Shown here piece by piece: positions 52,160 through 63,134 of a stretch of DNA of 64,000 nt (positions are counted from its first letter, which is position 1; every line of letters starts with the position of its first letter). The translations under genes were made by a program, and so were the position numbers. The stretch is from NCBI GenBank assembly GCA_036873135.1, contig JAPTYO010000013.1, positions 18,597,901 through 18,661,900 on the forward strand, in the 5' to 3' direction. The stretch comes from Clarkia xantiana subsp. parviflora. Its lineage: Eukaryota > Streptophyta > Magnoliopsida > Myrtales > Onagraceae. The notes under the pieces were generated by a model that was not told where the DNA came from, searched no databases, and saw only the letters and a program-made list of their open reading frames with translations.

Positions 52160-52819
52160 TGTTATGTTCGCTTCACCACTTGGGCTGCTTCGGGCTTTTT
52201 CCTTCACGAACAGGCTTGTTCCTTCACGATTGGGCTCGAGAAGTATGTATAAGGACGGGAACGCCGCATCCTTAATACACAATGACTGAGCTAAAACTCC
52301 CAATCCTCGACCTTGAGATCTTGATCTTCGGGTCCTGCACGAGGAGCAGTAACCATCGTGGGAGGGGGAATGCTGGTTGGGCCCACTCCGACGCTCAAGT
52401 TAGCACTTCTAGAGAGATAAAGCCTAAGAGAGAAGTCAGAGCATTTCAAGTCCAAAAGTGAGGGAATTGTTTAAAATGAGAGACCTAGGCCCCTATTTAT
52501 AGGGAACCTAAGGATCATGCTCAGTTTTGAATGGCATGATGTCGGTATGTGAAAATACGTATACCGTCACCAAGGTGGACTATGCATGCACCAACTTCTC
52601 GCAATCGGCAAAAATAATTGGGATGAGTGCGGAGAAAAACGGTAATCCGGACCCGTCCGGATTGCCTTGGGCAATCCGGAAGTCCTTCGGCCCGGGAATT
52701 GCGCGTATCCCGGACCTTTTTAGACTTGGGTGTCCGCGAGAGGGTTTTTTTACGGGTTTTGGGATATTTTACGAGGCCCGAAATGTAAATACGAACCCGA
52801 ATTGGACAAATATCTAACA
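52160..52819 (-). repeat. 3' LTR of E2
   Basis: 660 bp, TGTTATGTTCGC...ATATCTAACA. TATA-like CTATAAATAGGGG on the minus strand near 52490-52502. The polypurine tract TCGGGGGGCAAG (minus) is at 52820-52831. Confidence 0.93.
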
Positions 52820-52831
52820 CTTGCCCCCCGA

Positions 52832-54239
52832 GTCAAGTAGTGGTTCAAAACCCGTGCTTGACTCTCTTCAAAGATAAGATATTTGTCCAATTTAGGTTCG
52901 CTACTGACCTCAGGGGTAGCCTGTTTGTCAATTCGAATGTTGAGATCATAAATTTGACCAACTTTTAATTTTCCGTCGTACGTACGTAATCTGTTTACAA
53001 TGTTAGCGTAACGGACAATATGCGTACAACGACATGCAATTATATTCTTAATATCATGTAACGAGCGAGATAAAGACTTATACAACATGATAATATCATG
53101 GTACATGATGTAAGCATATAGCACGTTGTCAACATGTAGATGATGACATAGTAAACAGATGACGTAATCATGCCATAACCAAAACACTTAGAATAATATG
53201 AAATTGGAAAGCATGCTTGTGAACATTGAGCATGATGTAAACATAGTAAATGATTCAAGCATGTAGTATGATGCAAACTAGAAGTATGGTGTAAATGTGA
53301 GACATGATATAAACACGAGATTCATACTTAGATTATAAAAATAATCATGTAATGATCACAAATAATAAACGTGCGTGATAAATTCTATGTACGTAATATG
53401 AAATAATAATTACGTGTAGTGTGTCATGAAGCATTGTGTAGTATTTATGCAATATGAATATAGGAGAGATGCAAAGATGCTTGTAAAGGTTGCTAAGGAC
53501 TTATATGAAAATACATGAAAGTTTAGTCCTTAGCACATGGTGTAGGCACTATTAGTAAAAAATAGGAGAGAGAATACTCATTTAGCTTACATCCTTTATA
53601 GATAAATCTCCAAGAAGCTCTCCATTCTTGATGAAGATGAAGCTTTTAAGATCATACACTTGGAGTAGACACATCATTGTTGATATCAATTGGATTCCGG
53701 CGTGGCACTTGTTAATTCAGACTCGCTTCGTGTTGGTGAGTTCAATTCCGTACATGGTTGGGAATTTCGTGACTTCTTTTGGCCTTGATTCAATCTTGAA
53801 ATCACTATGTACCTAGTTATCTTATCACGCATACAAGGTGTTTGATAAAATGCATTAGAATACTTAGTCCCAAATCGGCCAAAATTTTTCTAAGTGCTGA
53901 AAATTTTAGAAAAGTGTAAATGAATCGTTGTACTTCCCTTATGCATAGTGTTCATTGCCGACATGTTGTTCCATGCCTTAGTCGTTGCTTTAGTATGCTC
54001 GATGTTGATGATTGGTAGTTGTACGTACATGGCCGTCAATGGTTGTATGTTGGTGATGATAGCTTAGGAAATGTACGTTGAGTATCATGTATACACTGTC
54101 GGTCATTGTCTGCAAACATGCTAAAACACTTAGAAAATATTTTAACAATTTCTAATGCTTGTTACCATAGATGTCGTCGTATGAGCTTTGTCGATAAGCG
54201 TCGTAGGAATGCTTAGGAGGCATTGTGTAGAAGTTGATA
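52832..54239. other. Non-coding internal region of E2, left part
   Basis: AT-rich sequence without a recognised gene. It has many ATGATGTAA and CATGATAT words (53090-53300). A 62-codon plus frame at 53628-53816 has no recognised homology. Confidence 0.45.
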
Positions 54240-54545
54240 ATAGCTACTTGATGCATGCAATCCATCCTTGTCGACATGTATGTACATACATGAAAACACA
54301 TAGAAAATATTCTCCCATTGTCAACATCCATCCTTGTCAACATCCATCCTTGCCAACATGTATGTACGTACTTGGAAACACTTAGAAAATATTTTCCCCT
54401 TGTCAACATGTATGTACGTACATGGAAATACTTAGAAAATATTCTTTACTTGTCGACATGCATCCTTGTCGACATGTATGTACGTACATCTTGCTTGTCG
54501 ACATCCATCCTTGTCAACATGTATGTACGTACACGTATGTGCGCA
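54240..54545. repeat. Imperfect tandem repeats with GTACGTAC cores
   Basis: About five imperfect units of 45-60 bp containing CTTGTC(A/G)ACATGTATGTACGTAC and ACACTTAGAAAATATT. Each unit has the palindrome GTACGTAC (GTACATAC in the first) and GTCGAC or GTCAAC. Confidence 0.75.
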
Positions 54546-57259
54546 CTTGCCCCTACACTTAGAATCTTTTCTCCATCCCTGGCTATGTACGTTGTATCCA
54601 TATGCTTTGATGTAAACACAGGCTGTATGCCAACACCTTGTTGTATGCTGACACATAGTAACACGCTGACAGCTTGCAATATGCTGACTGTCATCCTGAG
54701 CAAAACACTTAAAAAATATTTCGCCCTTGTAATCATGTATGCTGCGAGTATGAGCTCGATGTTGACTTGTAAGGTTGATGTGTTGAAGAAGTTGCCCCTC
54801 TTGCATGATATTCGTTATTTGTTGCGCGAGCCTTGTATGTACATAGTTGTTGTACATGAAGCGTCCATTGCCTAAATGTTTGCACAATTGTTGATGCATA
54901 TTTGCGCACTGATTGGATTGTTGGTTGCATTTTTCAAGATATCAGATCTTGCTATCTTCTTGTCGGAATAAATCTTCCCACGGCTGTTATCATGAGTAAG
55001 TCCACTATTTCCATTCTGCGAGTAACTCTGTGTTCGGATGTCGACATGGTAGAGCAGCTAAATAATACACCAAGTGTAGATGTTGATGTCCTTTATGACT
55101 CGTATCATGTTGTAATGTAGGTTGGACTTGATGGAAAAAGCTCGTCTTTGCAGATAGCCGATGTGAACTGTAATCCGCTCGTTGAAAGGAATGTTCGTAC
55201 AATTGCCCCCGCTACTCTGGAGTCTCTGGATATGGTCGCGGTAAAGAACTTGTGAGTAAGAAACCTCCTTGTATCTTCTTTGAACTTGTTAATTTTCCAA
55301 TTTCTACTTTCATGTTGCTGAACGCATGGTTGCAGTTCCCGGCTTTAACACAATTCTCAAAAGATCCGACGCAGGGGCGCATTCCTCGAGCGATTCTAAG
55401 TTCTTTATGTCGAGTACGACCGTGCTTACTCCTTCTTGCAATAAAGGGAATAGAGTTGAGGGTCGTGCGGTGGTGCCTTCTGCCCCCCGGTCGTGGGACC
55501 GGCCCAAGGAGGAGCATTCCTCCCATTGAGGTAAGAGTTGTTTATTTCTTCACACTTGAAAGTTGATCTTGGAGACGGCTGATTTTGATGCACGCATTGC
55601 TGATTGTCGCGCTTATGTTGAAGAGCTATGCCGTATTGAAGTTGAAGCGACCATGCTTGCCATGTCATTTGTGAGGACGACGACATTGTATTTGATGTCG
55701 ACATTATGAACTCTTTGCCTTAGTTCCTTGGAGATGACGTTACCTCCTGGTTGGTATTAAGTTGTCTACTTCCAGCATGTTGAACCCTTTGTGAATGGGT
55801 TGATGTTGTTTTGAGGTTTTTGATAAATCTTTGTTTATGCCTTTTCTTGCATGGTGTTTCATTACTTGGACCTGTTTTCAATAATAACAAACATGTGATA
55901 ACTTGTTAGTAATATTTCATACCTTGAGCTATCTTTATTGTCCGCATGTATTGGACTTGCATGATAAGATTGAACTTCTTGTTGTGATAGATAGAACATA
56001 GGATGTTGCGACTTGCGCATTGCAGGGTGTTATGTACACTTGGTACTTGTAGCATTGCAGGTAGTAATGTACTTGGCACTTGGTCCTTGATATGTAGCTG
56101 TGTCGTCTTGGCGAAGCAAGACTTAAGTTTATACCGTCTGTTAGTTCCACTCTAAGGCGACGTTGTTGTAAGATACTTCTTGCTGATTTTGATGTTTTGG
56201 CGTTAAATGCTAAAGAGCAAGATAACGTTATACAAGACTCAACTAGTAAGTTGATGACTTTTGTACAAGGTTTCCTTTAAAAAGCGTATAACATGAAGCT
56301 ATCCTTTTTCAGGCCTAAGTCTTCATGGTATATGAACCCTTAAGAGAGTATGCATACTTTTAGTGTGTGGGGTTGTCGTATAACAAGAGGACTTCCGCCA
56401 CGATGGGGTGATCAGTCCCATCACTGCATTTGCCGCATCCTGTTTCTGTTCAGGGAATGGCTATGAACATGAGGATTTGCTTCTAAGAGCATTTCGCAGC
56501 ATGCCATTTTTTAGAAGTAAACATGGGGTTTGCCCTTACAAAGAGGATACCACAGCATGCTACTTTTGATAGTAAATCTTAGTGTTTATCCAAGATATTG
56601 CTTGCTGTTGACGCCTTTGGAATAGTCGTCACTTTGAGTAGAGAATTTTATAAGTCCCTTTTTGTAGATAAGCCGCAAGTTGTCATTGCCATATATAAGT
56701 TGACTGTGCACATAGCGTGATGACTTTGTGTTGTCGACATCTTCTTGATATAACCGCTGTTATGGATGGAGAAATAAACTCCCTGTTGGTGTAGATAATA
56801 GATATGTTGGCGTTGTATGCCATAAATCCCTCCTTGAACATAATGCTTAGCTCGTATAGGTGAAGCAGATATTATGTGCATAGGTTACTACTTGGCATAA
56901 TTCCCATGTAGTAATCATAGTGTAACATGTACCTACGAACAAAGTTGCTCTTTGTCAGATAGTTGCAATGTTTATAAGTTTGCAAAATGAAGTTATGAAA
57001 TTTTCTTTTTATTAATGCATATAATACATAAAGTAAAGGAATCTGATACGAGGATTCCTTGTTTGTGTAGGAAACTTCCCTAAGTGCGGACGCGATAGGT
57101 GCGGATCATGACATGTGCGCATATGTTGGGAGCGTAGCTTTTCCAAGTATCACACGCTATATGTGATTGTGAATATGTCGGTATGAAATGTGACTATGCA
57201 TTATTGTATGCGTCCTCTAGTTGATACGTGTTGATGCCTCCTTAGCATGATGTACATGC
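54546..57259. other. Internal region of E2, conserved with E1
   Basis: Aligns with 1-2230 of E1 from about 55090 on. The block 55110-55530 repeats the splice-like signals on the plus strand (TTGCAG acceptor at about 55336, GAG/GTAAG donor at about 55530) and the 67-codon open frame. A Pro-, Arg- and Gly-rich minus frame (55212-55526) overlaps it. No known domain is recognised. Confidence 0.45.
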
Positions 57260-58190
57260 CTATGTATGATCATTTCTTGGTGTTTCCTTCTTAGGAGAAT
57301 GGTACCGTGTGTTCTTGCAATTATTCGTTTCTTCACTTCGGTGGAATGCCGAGCACTTATCAGCTTGGTGCCCCCAAGTCGCTTGGCAGTCATACCGCTG
57401 TTTCCTGATGGTTTCTATTACTTCATCTTTTGACCGTGACGCGCCTACTTGGACCATCCTTTCTGGCTCATCTATCTTGATTTCTTGTAATGCTTGAACA
57501 AAAGCAGGACGTGCATGATCTACCATTGGGTTTTCATCAATGACGGAAACTCCGCTATTGTTTGTGTTGACATTATGTTGGAGTGCAACCTTGTAGCAGT
57601 CTTTTGATAGCTGCTGATCTCCCTTTATTTAACCAATTCCTTTCTTTGCTGGAAACTTGATCTTTTGGTGTGATGTTGACACTTATCATACCCCACTTGT
57701 TCATGGTTGTATACCCTAGGATTCCATTATACGCATCAAGCTTTTCTGCAATCACGAACGGAACGCCGATTTGGAGTTGTTGCTCTCCTTCTCCTATTGC
57801 GCATTGCGCGGTGTTGAATTAATGTGCTAGATTTGCGATGTATGCTTCATGTGTTCACTTTCAAGGGGCCTGGGTTTGTTTGATGTGTTTCTTAATACAC
57901 TTGTGACTCTTCCCGAGGTTGTGACTGTGTGACGATTGTGCACATGGTTGAGAGATGTTATACTGGTGGAATCTTCATCTTCTCCTTTGTTTTGGCCGAG
58001 GATTAGGTTTCGCTATCGGCGTACGTTTTGAGTGGTACGATCCTTCTTGTGTTCTTGACAAGGGTAAACCTGCTGGATGTTGGAAATAATTCTCTAACTC
58101 TTTTCTCGTGATTGGTTTGGCACAGGCGTGCGTATAACTTAGGAGCGTATCCTGAATTCCTATCTTCCACAATGTCGATGACGTTGTCAC
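57260..58190 (-). pseudogene. Protease-to-RT linker remnants of E2
   Basis: Three frames (57975-58190, 57573-57755, 57260-57526) correspond to those at 2236-3069. They contain AYNGILGYTTMNKWG and DHARPAFVQALQEIKID. Frames are separated by the same kinds of gaps as in E1, so the loss of pol predates the split of the copies. Confidence 0.6.
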
Positions 58191-58576
58191 TTGGGTAATT
58201 TCCCCGTCTTGTTTATAATTGCAGCACGATTTTTAGTCTTGTGCGTATAGAATGCTTGAGGCTCCGTTGCATGGGGGATGTTATATGGCTTAAGCCCTTT
58301 GTTGTTCCTAGTGCGATAGCTTGTGTTGTTGACGTAATTAAGATGTGCGTAGTTGTTACTTGGCGTTATTCCAATATAGTATGCATGATATAATAATGTA
58401 CCTACGAAAGTAGATTTAACCTTTGTTAGATATTTGGAGTTCGTACAACGGATTACAAGAAGGCGTCTACTGACCGCTCCTTTTGAAAAGTACTAAGGCT
58501 AATAAACATAAGTTGTACTTAATCTAGGAAGACTTAAAGTAGATATGTAAAAATGAAGATGATGTGTTTGACGTCT

Positions 58577-59473
58577 TCATAGGGGATTTGTCGACAAGTT
58601 GATTCTGCCACGTGCCACATAGTTCCTCAGTGCATCTAGCTTGTTGAGCTCTTCAATCTCCACCTTAGGGGATGGATAAATGTTGGTGTCATGCCCCCCT
58701 GGTTTATGGTGCTTGCATCGTTCTTCAACGTTCTTGCCAAGGAAGGCAGTCATTGGCTCAAGTGGACAGTGAAGTTTGTTTTCCGGGAGTTTGAAATTTG
58801 TCTCCTCCACCTTCATGCTCCAAGGATTGTATAAGTCGTCATAATTGGTTCCATGAGTGACGTTATTTTTCCGGCGCTTGGCGATAGGTGGATTATCATT
58901 CGCCTTTTCTTTTCCTGAAGACTTCACATGAGACTTCTTTTGATGCTTATTGCCTTGGTCGATATACTTCTTCATTTCTCCCTTTAAGATTAAGCTGTTT
59001 ACATGAAACCTTAATCCAACACAGCTTTCCGTCTCGTGGCCATACACTTCGTGATTTTCACACCATTTGTTTTCATCTTTTCCCAATGGGCCTTTGCGGA
59101 AATTGCAGGGATTTTTCCACCGCTTGGTCTCCTTTATCTCTTTCAAGATGACGGACAACGGTGTGTTCAACGGAACACATTTGGCGAGATTGGTGTTTTT
59201 GAGCCTTTGGATGTCTGACTGGAATGGCCTCTTTTGTTGCTGTTGTCTATTTTCCCAGGAAGCGTCTATCTTTTCCTCAATTATTGCCTTCAAGGTTCTT
59301 GTTGTAAGTCCCGTGATTGGTGCATCATCGCCATTAACAAGTTTTTTCCGTCCCTCCTTGTGACGGATGTCAGCATCGTCTTGGCTTGTCCTCGTGGAAG
59401 AACCTTCCTTGTGTATTTTTGAGCGGGAGGTTGGAGGTTGTTTCCATGCCCCTTCTTGTTGTTGTGCTATCAC
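58577..59473 (-). CDS. Gag-like protein, C-terminal part (E2)
   Basis: Counterpart of 3469-4377, 298 residues and open. It has both cysteine-histidine motifs: CENHEVYGHETESC and CKHHKPGGHDTNIY, where the second has lost its last Cys (Tyr instead). It starts at a GTG overlapping the TGA of the upstream frame in ATGTGATAG, exactly as in E1. Near its middle the basic linker is four residues shorter. Confidence 0.6.
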   Translation of the reverse strand: MIAQQQEGAWKQPPTSRSKIHKEGSSTRTSQDDADIRHKEGRKKLVNGDDAPITGLTTRTLKAIIEEKIDASWENRQQQQKRPFQSDIQRLKNTNLAKCVPLNTPLSVILKEIKETKRWKNPCNFRKGPLGKDENKWCENHEVYGHETESCVGLRFHVNSLILKGEMKKYIDQGNKHQKKSHVKSSGKEKANDNPPIAKRRKNNVTHGTNYDDLYNPWSMKVEETNFKLPENKLHCPLEPMTAFLGKNVEERCKHHKPGGHDTNIYPSPKVEIEELNKLDALRNYVARGRINLSTNPL

Positions 59474-60457
59474 ATACGGGTTGTATGAGCGTGCAGCTCC
59501 TTGCCTTGGTTGTTGGTACTGGAAGGAAACTTCCGTGTATTGCCCCCTATTCTTTGGTGCGGTGTATCTTGATGAGTTGTGACTCGGGACTTTGTTCTTG
59601 TCTCCTCGACTTGTCCGCTGATTGGAGGCATAGGTGGTGGTGGCGGGTCATATCCTTGGTTTGTTAACATCTTTTGAAATGCAGGCAACTCTTCGAGCGC
59701 GGTCATCGTGGTAGGAATGACAGGTGATGGCGGGTTGACACCTTTGTATTGGAGGACTCCTTGGTCGTACTGTGCGAAGGATGCGCTTCTTGTTGGCATG
59801 AAGAAAGCATTGGATGTGGCAACAGACATGTGGGAGGATCAAAGTTGACTTCTTGCCGGCTTCTGCGTGGTTATGACCAAGGCGTCATGGTGCGTAATGT
59901 GCTCTTTGTCCTTTGATGAAAAACCAATGACATCTTCAAAGGCGTCATCCTTTATGTCGATATACTCCATGTTGGTATCATGGAACTTGTGCATTGTCTT
60001 TGCAACGTACACTTCTTGCTCGTACGACTTCTCGCTTTCAACATCAAAGTCTCCATGGATCATATCTACGTTTGCCATCTTTTCCGGATAGGATGCAATG
60101 TATGCTGTATTCTGGAATTTAAGGCCATGCTGTGCGAAAGGCACACTGCTTGTTGGCATGGAGGATGCAACGAACATGTCTTTATGCACGTGCAAATGAT
60201 CCCGCTGACTTGTTGCCTGCTTATGTTTGTTGGCTGTCATCCCGTATGGGAAATCTTCATTGATCCCCGTCCTTTCGCTCGAACTCGTGTGCTAATGCAT
60301 TTTTCTGAACTTCGGGACCGTGCTGTGCGGAAGGCACATTTGCGGTTGGCACGGATGAGGCGGTGGATCCTATATCTGGAACGTGAGAACGTCCTGGTTG
60401 TTTTATGGTCGGCTTCGGCTTGCCTGCACCCGCCTTCTTTGGTTGTCTTCCAGTCAT
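59470..60457 (-). pseudogene. Gag-like protein, N-terminal part (E2), split
   Basis: Counterpart of 4374-5393. It starts at the ATG of MTGRQPKKAG after the primer site and is now in three frames: 60257-60457, 59839-60240 and 59470-59829. The breaks include a deletion of about 60 bp near 60240. About 90 bp near 59640-59735 are extra compared with E1. The C-terminal end, HAHTTRM, is identical in both copies. Confidence 0.6.
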
Positions 60458-60488
60458 AGCTCGCGGTGCGGAACGGCTTTTTGTTTGA

Positions 60489-60508
60489 ATCACACTGACG
60501 GCGCCAAA
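60489..60508 (-). other. Primer-binding site of E2
   Basis: TTTGGCGCCGTCAGTGTG on the minus strand follows the LTR end directly, as in E1. Confidence 0.85.
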
Positions 60509-61169
60509 TGTTATGTTCGCTTCACCACTTGGGCTCCTTTGGGCTTTTTCCTTCACGAACAGGCTTCTTCCTTCACGATCGGGCTCGAGAAGTATGTATA
60601 AGGACGGGAACGCCGCAATCCTTAATACACAATCACCGAGCTAAAACTCCCAATCCTCGACCTTGAGCTCTTGATCTTCGGGTCCTGCACGAGGGGCAGT
60701 AACCAGCGTGGGAGGGGGGAATGCTGGTTGGGCCCACTCCGACGCTCAAGTTAGCACTTCTAGAGAGAGAAAGCCTTAGAGAGAAGTTAGAGCATTTCAA
60801 GTCCAAAAGTGAGGGAATTGTTTAAAATGAGAGACCTAGGCCCCTATTTATAGGGAACCTAAGGATCATGCTCAGTTTTGAATGGCTTGATGTCGGTATG
60901 TGAAAATACATATACCGTCACCAAGGTGGACTATGCGTGCACCGACTTCTCGCAATCGGCAAAAATAATCGGGATGAGCGCGGAGAAAAACGGTAATCCG
61001 GACCTCCGGATCGCCTTAGGGCGATCCGGAAGTCCTTCGGCCCAGGAATTGCGCGTATCCCGGACCGTTTTAGACTTGGGTGTCTGCGAGAGGTTTTTTT
61101 TACGGGTTTTGGGATATTTTACGAGGTCCGAAATATAAATACGAACCCGAATTGGACAGATATCTAACA
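60509..61169 (-). repeat. 5' LTR of E2
   Basis: 661 bp, TGTTATGTTCGC...ATATCTAACA. TATA-like CTATAAATAGGGG (minus) near 60840-60852. It is followed by GTCAA (61170-61174). Confidence 0.93.
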
Positions 61170-61793
61170 GTCAAGACAATAGTTCTAATCATGTATAAAT
61201 ATATATTGAATAATAAACAATTGCATTTCAGCCCTCTAATTAATCCAGTCCCAAAAACATGTATCTCCGAGATCCATCCCCATAATCGAAACAAGACATA
61301 AAGGTTAGCAACCTTACTAGCACAGTGTAGTCCATTTCGAGGTTCAAAAACAATTGGATTTTAAAACTTGACCTCCCTATTTTAATTGACTTGAATTCGG
61401 TTTAGAAAACATTGTTCGGTTCAGTCAATTTCAGTCCATTTTGGTCCGGTTCGGTTCAGAAAATCCGGTTCGGTTCGGTACGGCAAAATCCGGTTTGGTT
61501 CGGTCTGTTTTAATTTTAAATCTGGTTCGGTCCAAACCGGTCCAAGAAAATAGGGTTCGGTTCGGTTCAACACTCAAAACCGGTTCAGTTAGATCCACTT
61601 AATTACCCCGGCTTGACCCGACCCGAAGAGGTCGAACCGATTGAGAAAATCCGGTTCGGTTTTATTTCGTCCCGGTTTAACATATTGGACCGGCCCAGCC
61701 GAAATGCTTACTTGTGGCCCAAGTAGGGTTTTTAAGTCCAAAAATATTTAACTTGACCACCAAGTAACATTAATTATGTAAAATAATTTCCAA

Positions 61794-61848
<55 letters not shown>

Positions 61849-62534
61849 CGGCACTAATTAAATATATACATATTTATTGCCAAGATTCTATCTATAAGAC
61901 AAAATCAATCAACAATATATATATGTGTATATAAAATTTCGGTTTACATATATATAATATATTTTATTTATTGTCAATATCTTTAATAGGGAAACAAATA
62001 ACCGACAATATATTTTCTCAATCTTTTAGGTAATTAAATCTATCAATAAATCTATAACCCTATTTAAATATTTAGATATATTGATACTGATATATATTTC
62101 TATATATTATTGTGAATCTATCCTAATATTCCCAATTATAGATATATTGTTATCTTAATTAAAAAAATTAAAATATGGAAAATAGTATTATTTTCAAATC
62201 TGGCCGAAATTTTATCCTTGCTGACTTAGAAATAAAATTTTTTACCTTGTAAATTCACTAGGGTTTTCGGCCATAAACATGAAAATGGGAACAAGTGGTC
62301 AAATTTTAATAAGATCTACAATCAAATATTTGATTTTGATAAATATTACCTTTTTTCTTGAAGATCATGAACATCAAATTAACCGAGAATATGAAAATTT
62401 CAAACCCATTATAAAACCCTTAAAAATTCAAAAAATTTAAATCTTTTTATTTTAAAACTTTCGGTCCAAAATTAAAATTCCAAGAACACCAATTTATCAA
62501 AATCATGAACTCCTAACACTGGCTCTGATACCAC
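61170..62534 (-). other. Leader of X-, part next to the 5' LTR
   Basis: Non-coding. 61390-61690 is rich in GGTTCGGTTC and AACCGGTTC words. It contains an (AT)n at 61798-61848 and AT-rich sequence. The primer site TGGTATCAGAGCC (minus) lies at about 62521-62533. Most of it is the reverse complement of the X+ leader pieces at 44980-45807 and 63135-63720. Confidence 0.8.
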
Positions 62535-63129
62535 TGTTAGATTACGGGGAGTAATCACTACGGAAACTTAAACATGGTATGTGCTAGTAATATCAATTAC
62601 ACAGCGGAAAGTTTACACATACCTCAAGAGTAACCGTAGTCCAAGATCCTTGCTCAAGGGAGTTCGCGATCCTCCGGTCGGGACCCGTAGAGGTTCTTGT
62701 TAGAGAAGCCCTACGTGGTGCAGTTCCACAGCAAAGCCTCTGATCGATTCTTGGCACGGGGACAGATCTCTGGAGAGTTTGCTTGAAATAAATTTGGCAC
62801 ACCCTATGTGTTATATGTTTCGGCCGAACCTTGTGGTGTGGGAGGAGGTTTTTCTCTCTAAAACACTCTTGTGAGGGATTTATGATTAACCCTAAAATTT
62901 CCCTAACACCTCTTATTTATAGGAGAAGTAAAGTGGACAAAAGTCCACTTTACCCCACCACAAATATTCAGTCGGCCTATGTATTTGGGGAGGCCCAATT
63001 TCGGGCCTCCCATATCAATTGGGATTTGGGTCTAGCCCAATTACCTAATGTGACATTTACCTAAGTTCATTAGATAAACTATACATATTATGGGCTACCA
63101 ATTACGGCGCCCATCACCATATGCTTACA
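62535..63129 (-). repeat. 5' LTR of X-
   Basis: 595 bp from TGTTAGATTACGG to ATGCTTACA, with a TATA box (CTATAAATAAGAG, minus) near 62910-62922. It is followed by the duplication TTAAA (63130-63134). Confidence 0.9.
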
Positions 63130-63134
63130 TTAAA

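Larger units (their letters stand above)
52160..61169 (-). mobile_element. Ty3/gypsy-type non-autonomous LTR element E2 (complete)
   Basis: A 9010-bp minus-strand insertion with LTRs 52160-52819 and 60509-61169 and the flanking duplication GTCAA (52155-52159 and 61170-61174). LTR divergence is about 4-5% by eye. It carries a gag-like region and linker remnants like E1, but no RT, RNase H or integrase; instead 4.4 kb of non-coding sequence (52820-57260) lies between linker and 3' LTR. Two copies of the same structure in one window indicate a replicating non-autonomous family (inference). Confidence 0.92.
45808..63129 (-). mobile_element. Copia-type element X- (interrupted by E2)
   Basis: A minus-strand copy of the X family. 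It has a 3' LTR (45808-46368), 3' region, RT and RNase H remnants, a gag-like frame, a long leader and a 5' LTR (62535-63129). The flanking duplication TTAAA (45803-45807 and 63130-63134) shows insertion into the leader of X+. Without E2 and its duplication it is about 8.3 kb. The leader between primer site and gag is about 2.1 kb, unusually long for copia. No integrase is recognisable. Confidence 0.88.

Noticed and set aside
53628..53816. 62-codon plus frame in E2 as an exon
   Set aside because: No counterpart in E1 within the window and no recognised motif.
61390..61690. GGTTCGGTTC and AACCGG word repeats as a separate transposon
   Set aside because: They are in both X leaders at the same position and belong to the family leader; no ends or target duplications were found.
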